Below are positions 53,912 through 64,000 of a stretch of 64,000 bases of DNA, piece by piece. The DNA is from Pratylenchus scribneri (Eukaryota > Nematoda > Chromadorea > Rhabditida > Pratylenchidae). The notes under the pieces were generated by a model. The model did no database searches, had not been told where the DNA came from, and saw only the letters and a program-made list of their open reading frames with translations. Within the stretch, counting starts at the first letter, position 1, and every line of letters begins with the position of its first letter. Location: the NCBI GenBank assembly GCA_030063045.1, contig JAQSEB010000066.1, positions 372,001-436,000 on the forward strand. Reading direction: 5' to 3'. The translations under genes were made by a program, and so were the position numbers.

Positions 53912-56900
53912 TGACCCCGGGCAAATATCAAACAAATTAAGTCCCTCCTCAAAATTCATTTATAGTCGGGTAAATATTTTGAGAATAAAATGCATGAGAA
54001 GATGGGCGAACATCGTTGAAAGAAATTAACATCAAATCACATTCCTTAAAGGATAATTCAATCCGGCAAAACATTGACTTTTGGATGCCGCGTGGGATGT
54101 TGGCTATCGAATTAATACCACCAAGTTTATCGGAATGAGCAACATATTGGCAAAGCTGGCTGAATTGTTTCCAAAATTTGGGCTCAAAAGATTGAAGATT
54201 CAAGAAGGAAATGAAAGTAAATTTTATAATGTTCAGTTCGAACTCCGAATAGCATATCTTTTAAGAAATGATATCATCAGGATTTTTACGATTGCACAGC
54301 ATTTTTTGGATTTAAAAAATTGCATCGAACTCAATTTAGAAGATTTTTTATAAAGTTTAAGCAAGAGCATGGACTTTTTGTCTGATTAGATTGATTAAAA
54401 TAGTGCATTTTCCGCTCTATCAAAACATATCAAGATTATCAAAATCGGTTCATCCATCGATGAGATATAAGCATTTAAATATATAATATATATGAACATA
54501 AACGTTCATTTTTTCCCCTAAGCAAGGGATTAGCTGAGTGAAGCGACCCTCAAGGCATATTTAACGCTCGCTGATTAAAGGGAAGGGAGAAAGTACGGTA
54601 GCAGAAGAAGAGGGCCCACCCGATCAACCCAGAGGGAATATGCCTTGAGGCTATTCTTCATCCATCCTCTCCACTTCCCTTCCTTTGCATTTGAGGGAGA
54701 GGAAACAAACTTTGCGCACTAATATCTTTCTTTAATGTTAGCCATTTTTGATAATCTTGGTATGATTCGATAAAGGAGAAAGTTGTCTATATTTTGCATA
54801 ATAATAATAAGCAGTATAAATTATTGCCTAAAAGCAATTTTGTCAATCATTCAAAATGGCAAATGGTGATTTAAAAAAGAAAAGCAAATTATGAATTGGA
54901 ATATTCAATAAAATTCCATCATAATAGTATTAATTTTTATTTTAATTATAAATTTATGAAAAAAATGAAAAAGGAGAGGCATGCTGTGAAATTGTACCTC
55001 ATTTTTAAATTCATCAATTCACCTCAACAAGATTTATTTTGGATAAAAGAATGGATTTTTGCATTAAATTAAAAAATATTCACTTGCTGCTTTTCTCTCA
55101 ACATATAGTGAAAAATGATAATAAACATATAGTGAAAAATGATAACAAACATTAAACAAGTTGTTATAGGTTCATTGAATTAATTATTAAAAAAATATAT
55201 GGCCTCAAATTCGATAAAAAAAATTTTCCATTTTTTTGTTTCTTCCCTTCAGAATATTGTGCTGTATTGCTTGCTACCCTTTTCTTATTCATAGTTGCCT
55301 CTAAAATGAAGCAATGAATCACAGCAAGGGCTTTCCTATAATCATCTTCAGAAGCCAAACAAAACCAAAAAGCATCGATGTCGATTGTTAAGGGGGAAAG
55401 TAAAGAATGATCAATGGTCGATGCCCATTCATATATATTCACACAACATTTTGTTCGTTAATTGAATGGAATTGAAGGATTAAAGTTTTATGTAAATGCT
55501 GCAGCACATTGCTGGAAAAATCCTAAAATTTGGACAAGATTTCACACATCAAATTCTTCCTGTTAACATCATCACAACAGCGATGTCATCTCACCAATTA
55601 GTTCATCTGAAGCTGAAGCGGAAAAATTGGCAAAAATTAGCATTCAAGTATCAAACCAAATCGTCGATTTGCAAGAATTTTTCACTATCCAAATAATCCA
55701 ATCCAACAGAAAATGAATTTTACAAATGATATAGTAGACATAAAGTCTTTTATCAGTAAGGTCCGAATACGAAGATGATGAAAATGTACCTGCTGGGTAT
55801 TCCGAAAAATAGTGAAATTTAACTGTCATATGAAAATAAACAAGAAAGGCAAATGAAAAAGACTTGAAAATTATTGTTAGCCAATTTAAAAAGAAATTTA
55901 TAAATATTCTAACAAAAATATTTCCATTCAGGCATTTTAGGCTATAAATTGCATCCAAAACAGGTTTAAAATCAAGCAAAAAAATATATTTCCGATTTTG
56001 AGAAATATTAATTGCCAAAAAAAATTTTCTGGGATTGAGGCCATAAATTGAAGCATAAACTTGTTTCTTTAATCACTATACCAGCTGATGTGGTAACTGG
56101 TAAGCTCTTACTAATTTAATTTATATACTCAATTCTTTGTGCCTACTGCCTATTTATTATAGCCTCAATTAAAAGTTGATTTTTCGACATTTATGTTTTA
56201 GTCAATTTATTAAACTTTGACAAATTCTTTGTATAAAAATATTAAAAAAATATTATTTTACTGATTTAGACATTTTTGGAACTGTATTCTTTTTTCATCC
56301 ATCGAATTTCATCATCTCCATTTTTACAGAAAATCAAATAAAATTAGGAAGAAAGGATCAATCAATAAGGCAATGGAAAATCCAATCCAAAATGTAGCAT
56401 CAGAATCAGGAAATTCCAAGTCAATGCCTTTATTAGAGAATTTGTCAAGAAAACAATTTGGCGAAGGTTGAAAAGTGATTTCATATAAAGTGAATTTTGC
56501 ATTGATGATGGAAATGAATGGAGAAGAAAATTAATTGGCAAAAGGAATAGAGAATTAGCACAACCAAAAAGACCAAAAATGATTTCTGATTTCATTTGAT
56601 TGTGATTGTTTGGATGGGGAAAAATGAATTGTATTGTAATTTTAACGAAAAATGGATAAAAACTCAAAGAAGGTCATTTTAAACGAATTCGAATGGATCC
56701 AGGAGATGGGCAAAGAAATTTACCGATAGTATTTTTAACCGACAGACGGGGGTTTACTGGGTACTCATAAAATTCTGGCAAAGAATCACATTCCACTGGT
56801 CAACAGCCAATTTCAATTGATCAACCTTTGGTATGATATCAGTATCATGAGCCAATTTTGATTTTACGCCGGTTTTAATTTCCACTGACCAAAAATAGTA

Positions 56901-58168
56901 CAGTATTAGCCACTATAGTTTATGATCAATGACCTGAGTCTGGGTTCCTAAATTATTAATTTATGGTTATTCGATTCGCAAAGTCTATTTATTTAGGAAA
57001 ATGTCGATTTAAAAATGTTACCAGTTTAAAAACCCCAAATTTCAGCTGATCATAACTTAATTCAAACTGGATCAAATCATTTGAAATTGAAATTAAACAA
57101 AATCGACCATAAAGATCCAATTGAGCTATATATCGTAAATTCTCTATTAACCCCCTTTCTATTAGAAACCCCTTTTTAATTATGACTCCCTCCCAAAAAA
57201 ATTTTCTATTTAAATTTTTTAAATTTTTACATGTATTTTGAATGAATAAAAAATGTTTTTCATCGGAAAAAATATGTTGTGAAATTAAAACCATAATGCA
57301 AAAACATGAATGAATGATGAAAATATTTTTGATAGTATGTTAAAAACAAGTTTTGAATTGCAGAAACATGTTCGAAAAATTTTTGAATAAAAACATGAGT
57401 TGATTTGTAAGAACTTGTTGAGAAATGTAAAAATATGTTGTAAAACATTTTTTAGATTTAAAATATTTTTGAATCTAAAAAATATGATCTGAATTGTAAA
57501 AATTAAATTTCAAAAAATGTTTTAAATCACTAAAAACATGTTTTGATCCTACCACTATTCTAAAAGTCAAAACTAATATAAGAAGTCTGATTAATTTTTT
57601 GCTAATCAAGCAAAATTTATAATTTAACAGAGATTTAATCATTTATAATATTTGCAAATTGCCCAGCAACAGCAAATATCATCACCAAACAACTCTCCAT
57701 TTTGGTGTGTTTTTTTCATATAGAAATGAAACTCGCAATACAGATCCGAAATGATGGAAAGCCACCCAAGCTCCTTGCTCTGTCTTTGCATCCGAAAATT
57801 GGCTTTCAATTGGAGAATGGATCAAATGGACCAATTAGGCGATTTTCTGCCTACCACATTGTTTTCATCCATTACCAATCTGAATGAAGAAGTGAAAAAC
57901 TTGGCAAACATTTTTCCTACAAGTTTTACTCTTTTTTAATAAAAAAAAAGTTGGAATAAATTTTTAAGACATGATTCAAAGAATGCCCGAAAAATATTTT
58001 GTGATGAATACAGAGAGCAGAAAATTGGATGTTGAAAAGACTGTTCTCGCTTCGGAACCATTCCTCTCCAAATTGGCCTTCTTTGATCTTTGCTCAAAGA
58101 TGGCACTTGAACAAGTATATTAAGTTAATTATTAATGTTTAATAAGCTCAGATCGGGTAAATCAAATA
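53912..58168. other. Intergenic region with a few exon-like ORFs and one inverted repeat
   Basis: ORFs at 54081-54353 (+; NILAKLAELFPKFGLKRLKI...) and 55164-55442 (-; AFWFCLASEDDYRKALAVIH...) are protein-like but unrecognised. A relatively GC-rich patch at 54530-54670 has an inverted repeat (CCTCAAGGCATATT at about 54548, complement ending 54650). 57,290-57,540 is rich in AAACATG/ATGTTG words. Two open frames near 57702-57939 (+) may be exons of the gene at 58.7 kb. Nothing else supported. Confidence 0.4.
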
Positions 58169-58484
58169 CAATATTGGGTACTTGTTCGGTTTGTATCCCC
58201 TTTTTGGGTCCGATTTTTTTCCAAAAAATTTTTTATTCGTAAATCATATACTAATCGACGCATCTCGACGAGCTCATTACGAATATATTATCAGTTTCGC
58301 ATAAAAAGTGAAAACAAAAAAGTTTTGACCTCATGAAAATTGAAAAAGTGAAGGATACTCCATATGGATCGAAAGCATTTTTCATACCCAGCTCGATGAA
58401 GCACGTCGATTGGAATATAATTTGACTGAAAAGCTGAAAAAATTTTTGACCCAAAAAGGGGATACAAACCGAAACCCAATATTG
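58169..58484. mobile_element. Small inverted-repeat element
   Basis: Ends CAATATTGGGT ... ACCCAATATTG, with arms containing CGGTTTGTATCCCCTTTTTG and its complement. The interior has GCATCTCGACGAGCTCATTA and a degenerate AAGGATACTCCATATGGATC form of the module seen at 30 and 53 kb. Confidence 0.75.
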
Positions 58485-58724
58485 CTGTTGAGGACAAAAA
58501 AGGCATTTAAAATCTCAATTATTCAAATTTAAACAATAAATAGACACCAAAACAATGCGTCCCCAAATTTTGCGGCCCTTACCAAAAACGAAATTTGAGG
58601 CCCGAAATTTGCGGCTCTACCAAAACAATATCAAATATAACTATAGCAAAGTACAATTTGTGACCAAGGATAAGGTTTTAAACAGTTTTGGAGGACGAGT
58701 CTTATGATTTAGGTTAGGCTTCAG

Positions 58725-59508
58725 AACTTGCCTAATACATATTGGGCTAAAAATTTCGTTTTGGATAAGGACCGGAAAATTCGGGGCCGCAACCCGCAAA
58801 TTTCGGTTAACCGACGCAAATTTCGCCACACGAAACAAATTCATCATAACCCTTTTCAGCCCACAGAACGTGTTTACCAAACATTGAATGAATCAGAACA
58901 GGACAAATTGGAGAACATGGATTCCATTGAGCCTGTCGTTTGGTGCAGGGCATTAGAATTGTCACCTCGACGTGCCATAATTCACTATGACGATATTGCG
59001 TTGAGTTGTGCCGAGAGTGGATATTTGCGCGCTTTGGAAAGGTTTAGCCATAATTCAAATAGCTTTATACAATCATTAAATAGGAATTTGATGAAAGTTC
59101 GCGGTGGCGAGGACACTGCCCTTCTTCAACGATGTGCCCTCATTGCAATTTTGAATGGTCATTTTCATATCGCAGTAATTTTTTGGTTTAAAACATTTTA
59201 AAATCTCAAATTTTAAGAACGCCATCCAAATTGAGAATTTTTCCACCGCCTTCCACTATTTCTTCCCCGATGGCCATCCACCCCCAATTTTCATTGCCAA
59301 TCTTTTGGACACAAAAAAGTTGAAACCGGAAGTGGGTGAACAAATATTCGAGGAAATAATCGATTGGCTTTCCAAATTGGATGTCCAATGGCTGATTAGA
59401 GCAATCGAGAAGGAGATGAGAATTCCAATTTATGTGCGGCAACGATTGGAATGGAAATATCGGGAATGTGTTGATCGTAGGGAATATCCATGCAATGATT
59501 ACGATTGA
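58725..59508 (+). CDS. Unidentified protein, last two exons
   Basis: Exons 58725-59174 and 59218-59508 are separated by a 43-nt intron (GTAATT...TTTTAAG) and keep phase, giving about 246 codons to the TGA at 59506-59508. The first exon follows a GGCTTCAG acceptor, so the start is upstream and not found. The N-terminal part is basic (DKDRKIRGRNPQISVNRRKF). The rest is helical (ELSPRRAIIHYDDIALSCAE; IIDWLSKLDVQWLIRAIEKE; RRFYECVD-like end WKYRECVDRREY). Clean splice sites and an open frame suggest a working gene. I recognise no family. Confidence 0.6.
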
Positions 59509-60902
59509 TGGGAATGGCCAGAATTAATGAGATGATCACATTTGAAGAAAATGGAAGTGATAATTGGTGATTACTTCACCTAACTCCAAATTTATCCATT
59601 TATGTACAGATAATATTCCACTAATAAAAATTTCCAAAATTATGAATAAAAAGTATTAACCACATGCCACAGGATATATAATGGTGCCAGTTACCTAGAT
59701 TTTCCTTTACTTTTCGGTTTTGCGACATCCTCACTAAAAATTATGAAAATCACATCCTAGATAATTTTGGGTATAGCATCCATTTTGTTATATCTTGCCA
59801 TCTTGGTAACATAATTTCAATCTTAAGCATGAAAATGCCAATGTTGGTGTGGGGGAAACAAAGTCATTTTGGTGAACATTTTTAGGTATATGGTTATATA
59901 ATAGCTCTAGCGACGCGGCTCGGTGAGCAGAATTGAAGGATATAATTTTTATTATATTATACTGCAATAATGGCCAATATTGTCTTGGTAAGGTATTTTG
60001 ACCTTAAAGTGCCAATAATCGAAATTGCCTAATAAAAATGGTACCATTCGATTTGGCTCGTCAAGCTGTGTCGATTGAACTCTAAATGACTATGTACAAA
60101 TTTTTACTAAAAAAGCCCTTGGTCTCCCCTTCTTTTTTCTTGGTAAAAGTCGGCATTATCTTAACAAGATGGCAAGATATGTTGAAATTGATGTCAGATT
60201 CACTTTCTACGTCCAAAATTATATTTAGAACACCTTTTTATAATTTTTGATTAAGGGCTGCAAAACCGAAAAATACCGATTTTCCGACTAAAGAAATTAG
60301 AAATAATTTAATGACTTGAGGGAATTTTCTGTTTACTTTTTCATTTTTGTTTGCAGAAACCGAGATTCGCATTCATCAAATTTCATCGGCATTTTATAAA
60401 TTTAATGAAATTTATTTTTATAATTATATTTTTAATGGTGCTCTAAGCTTTCAAACAAAATTCAATTGAAAAAATTAGAAAGGCAAGGCACGAATATAGA
60501 TTGGGAATTGGGATTATAATTATAATGAATGGGAAGGAAGGGTAGTAGGAAATTGTAAATAAAATATTTCTATTTTTTATTGATAGGTATAATAAATTCT
60601 CGGAATTTATAATAACCTCAAAAAGGAGAATAAAAGGAATGCTAAAATGAACTGAATTGGGAATATGTACAAGTGAACATTAAAATGATTAACATGATAA
60701 TTTTATCATTTATTTGGATGGATAATTTGTTGGATAATTAAATTGATTCAATTTAAAAATAATAGCGAGATTAAATATTTTCTCATACTCTAAATGGATA
60801 AATTCACAGGCATTATTCGATATAATTTAAATTTTTAATTTTGATGTACGGAAAATGCCGAAAAACAATCAAAAATATTTAAAACAAGAATATTAAATCA
60901 AA
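59509..60902. other. Intergenic region with a degenerate foldback element (about 59712-60285)
   Basis: TTTTCGGTTTTGC near 59713 and GCAAAACCGAAAAA near 60270 are inverted ends. The arms stay similar inward to TATCTTGCCATCTTGGTAA and TAACAAGATGGCAAGATAT, with many mismatches, so this is an old copy. The rest (60300-60900) is AT-rich with no gene. Confidence 0.6.
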
Positions 60903-63900
60903 TCAAAATAAAGAAGGGAACATGGATTCTCCATTTCGATAGTTGTTGTCTTCTTTGGTCACCACCGCCCGGCAAATTGGGCAAGTATGCTCGCGGTCAA
61001 GCCAAGTTCGAATGCACTCTGAGCAGAAAATGTGGCCGCACTTCAGCTAAAAAAACACACAAATTAATTGTCTGAGAAATGTTTTTCACGTGAATTCGTT
61101 AGTTAGATCACATAGGAATTATCAATCAATTTATTATCATTTTTTCTCCCTTTTTTTGATAATTTTCTAGTATTTGCAAAATAAGGAAAATATTAAAAAT
61201 TGAATCCAGTAAAACCAATTTGTTAAATTCTCCAAACCTTGATTGGTGATGTGAATTCGCTGAAGCAAATTGTGCAAGGTTCATTCTTTTTGCAATCTGC
61301 CTCGGATGGTGCTGAGCCAAGATGAGTGGCGCGGAATATGCGCAAAGTGGTCAATAACCAACCCCAAGCCATGGACAAGGCCAGCAAAATCTATGAAATA
61401 TTTAAATTTATTTTATAAGAATTATCAATTAAAAAAATTAAAATTTTTTAAATCATCTTTCTTTAATGTCAAAACAATTCAAAAATTCACTTTTTCGATG
61501 AAATAAAATAATTGTTTTTTCAATTTTATTTGTTTACCTTCATTCCACCATAAAGCACGGTCCACCACATTGCATTCAAATAGGCATTCCATTGTCCAAA
61601 TGGAATGGCAAATCGGTAGAGTGCGGCGCTATATTCCAGCCATTGGAAGAGTCGACGTTTGTACATTGTTGAACATTTTGGCAAATTGAAAACCTTTTTT
61701 AAGGAATTTGATTATAATAAGAGAGTACAATGGTCGTTTTAAAATTAAAAATAATTTAAGTTATCATAAAAACAAATAATTGGTTTTTTATTGCATTCTT
61801 ATCTTAATGAATCGCAAAAAATTATTTCAACTAATAAGAAAAAAATTAAAATGATTAATGTAAGTGCTGTTGCATTTATAGGCAGTTGATTTCTTATCTA
61901 ATCATTTTCAGAATTTGTCCAATTTCCTTTTATGAATTTTCTTTCATTTTTTTCGGACAAAATTTTTCTTTTTAATTAGGATTGATAAAAATTTCAATTC
62001 TGTTAATTTTATTTTAATTAATTTTCTTATAAACTGACCAGAATTTTGGTGCAAAGGACGCAATCCATAATGAAATATTCGGTGATGAACACAATGTAAA
62101 GGGTTGACCAGAATGATGGATTTGGGATGAGCAATGAATTGACGGAAACTGGCTGGAAAATTGAGGCAGCAAAAATGAAGACGGATTGGCCCAACAATTG
62201 AAGAAGCATGAATTGACGGAGAACAATTTTGGAAATGAGCATCCAACCCGAACCTGAGCCCGAAATGTAGCTGAAAAATTGATAGAAAAAAAAATATAAA
62301 TTTATGGAAAAATTTTTTTTGAGTTTTTAAAACATTTGATTTGATATTAATTTTTAAGAAAAAATTATACCGTTTGAAAGCGATTACATCGGAGTAATGG
62401 AAAAGGCAAAAAGCAAGGGAAAGGCACGCCGTAAATTCGATGGCGAAGAATTGGATCAAAACAAAAATGATGACCAAAAGCCAGCTGGCCAAAACGCCCA
62501 ATGCGTAGAGGCTGGGAAACTGAAGAAAATAAAACGGATATAAATTGAATAGAATGGATTTCAAACCTCGCCCGTCTGTTGCACAATGTTCCGAATGATT
62601 TGATGCCGTCGACGGAGTAATTCTTGGAAGCGAGTGCGCAAATTGCGGAATGTGGCTTCATCCCCATCCGAATTGTTCGTTGTGTTCGCTGCACTGTCGA
62701 CGGTTGTTTCCACGGATGTTGTGGTGGTCCCAGTTGACAATGTTCGATCGGTCGCTGTGCCATTGCTATGTCCATTGGCCAAAGTCCGTTGGATGAGTTG
62801 GGGTTCGGAAGGGCCACCGATGGTTTCCACGAAATGAGTGGCAGAATTTTGAGTGGGTCGAGCCGGAGAGGAAGAACGTCGGCGATGGACTCGCTGAACA
62901 AAATTGAATGAATGCATGTTATTATAAATTTAAAGTGTTTTTATTTATTTATTCTGTTTTCCTCTTATGAGAACACAAATTTTCATAAAACTTTTTGGAC
63001 TATTATTTAGAGAAACGATTATTTTTGATTAACTCATTTAGAAATATTTAGTTTTTCTTTTAAATTATTACCTAGATTTTGTTTTTAAAGAAACAAATAA
63101 AATTTACTTTAATGTTTTGGTCCAATGTTTGTGCACCAATGTTGTCTATGTCAATGGCCACCGAATCGTTGGTGTTTGACGGGGAAATATTCGCGCTATC
63201 AGTGCCACCATTCAAATTCATGGCCGCCGGTGTGGAACTGGCACGACCCCAATTGCTTGCCAAACTCGGCGTTGGACTCGATGGACCACCGCCACTTTGC
63301 ATTTCAACAGGTTTTTGCTTTGGATGTTGTTGATGGATATTGGCACTTGATTGGTGATATTCGGGAATTGATGAAGATTGTGGAAAATTTGTTGGTGATT
63401 GAACATTTTGATTTTGTTGATGTTCTCCATTATGATGATGGAATGCGGAAACTGCGGCAAATCCATCGCCAATTGTCTTAAAAATTAAATATTGTTTTTT
63501 TATATCATTTTAATAATTTTCAAAACTAACCAGTGAAGTTTGTCGCTGCAAAGAATATTGTTGTTGATTTGTTCCACCTCCACCCTCATCCCCGCTTGCA
63601 GTGAATTGGCCAACCAAATTTTGCAGTCCACTTGGCAATTGAATGGCTGGAAGTTGGATATTCAGTGGGCCTTGGATGAATTCACGGGTCATTGGTGTCT
63701 GGAAATTTGTAATCATTTAAATAAATAACAAAAAGCTTGATAATTTTGATTGACTTTTTAGGTGAAAATATATTTAATCCTTTTAATTTTTTCGTCCGGG
63801 CAACGCTTATCGATCGGCAGAAATCGATTATTTTAAATGTCTTTTTATCAGTAAAACTATGAATAAGTCAATTATCGGAGAATCATCTGGTAAATGTTTC

Positions 63901-64000
63901 TCCTTCCTTTTTATTGTTTACAATTTTAAATTGTATAAAAATGAAATTCACTTACATCAACAAAAACCTCACAGCGCCAGCTTCCACCGCCATCCGACCC
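60903..64000 (-). CDS. RNFT1/RNFT2-like membrane RING E3 ubiquitin ligase, partial
   Basis: Nine exons read from the window edge: >64000-63956, 63698-63531, 63476-63108, 62893-62577, 62519-62371, 62270-62039, 61693-61538, 61390-61238 and 61046-60903 (stop 60905-60903). The N-terminal half is low complexity (Gln/Ser/Thr/Asn). Membrane segments follow: FPSLYALGVLASWLLVIIFV, the next exon (LLQLLGQSVFIFAASIF, TLYIVFITEYFIMDCVL), and ILLALSMAWGWLL. The C-terminal C3HC4 RING is PCTICFSEF ... LKCGHIFCSECIRTWLDREH then TCPICRA. Order and spacing match RNFT proteins, ER-membrane ligases with a C-terminal RING. The 5' end lies outside the window. Confidence 0.85.

Overview
This is an AT-rich eukaryotic window, almost certainly from a nematode. 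The evidence is short introns (about 40-100 nt) with GTAAGT-like donors and T-rich ...TTTAG/TTTCAG acceptors, a BEL/Pao retroelement carrying an env-like gene, and divergent multi-exon genes such as a SPRY protein and a GLD-2/PUP-type nucleotidyltransferase. A plant-parasitic (tylenchid) nematode is possible, but I cannot prove the lineage from sequence alone. Genes are sparse; much of the window is nested non-autonomous transposable elements.

Layout. 1-720 is a 75-bp minisatellite. 1279-2927 is a non-autonomous hAT-like element with a perfect 8-bp target duplication. A second, inverted copy occupies 4501-18258 and was split by an 11.8-kb BEL/Pao element at 5253-17074. That element has 593-bp LTRs that look identical, a primer-binding site, three unusual accessory ORFs before gag, a gag-pol ORF, and an env-like ORF. 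The env-like ORF lies in the same frame as pol and is separated from it by one stop codon. Both hAT copies carry the same 85-bp nested hAT-like element.

20.9-22.4 kb (+) is a terminal nucleotidyltransferase gene. 22.6-26.2 kb (-) is a decayed coding-like zone of unknown function. 26.5-27.4 kb (+) is a four-exon SPRY gene, followed by a decayed SPRY copy and an inverted copy of a nearby exon. 30.1-30.9, 34.2-35.3, 39.7-40.4, 42.0-43.4, 49.2-49.8, 53.3-53.9, 58.2-58.5 and 59.7-60.3 kb are inverted-repeat (foldback, hAT-like or TA-flanked) elements. 39.2-41.2 kb (-) encodes part of a divergent vinculin-like protein with a foldback element in one intron. 46.3-47.9 kb (-) is an RRM protein with a repetitive Met/Pro/Gln tail, and just upstream lies a piece of a Ski2-like helicase (48.0-48.7 kb). 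51.5-52.6 kb (-) is a broken major-facilitator transporter. 58.7-59.5 kb (+) is an unrecognised two-exon gene end. 60.9 kb to the window edge (-) is an RNFT1/2-like RING E3 ligase gene.

The genes do not form an operon or pathway. The most notable unit is the BEL/Pao element. Its leader exon ends in A and two downstream acceptors are followed by TG, so splicing would itself create start codons for accessory proteins. All exon joins are my reading of splice consensus and reading-frame phase, without transcript data.
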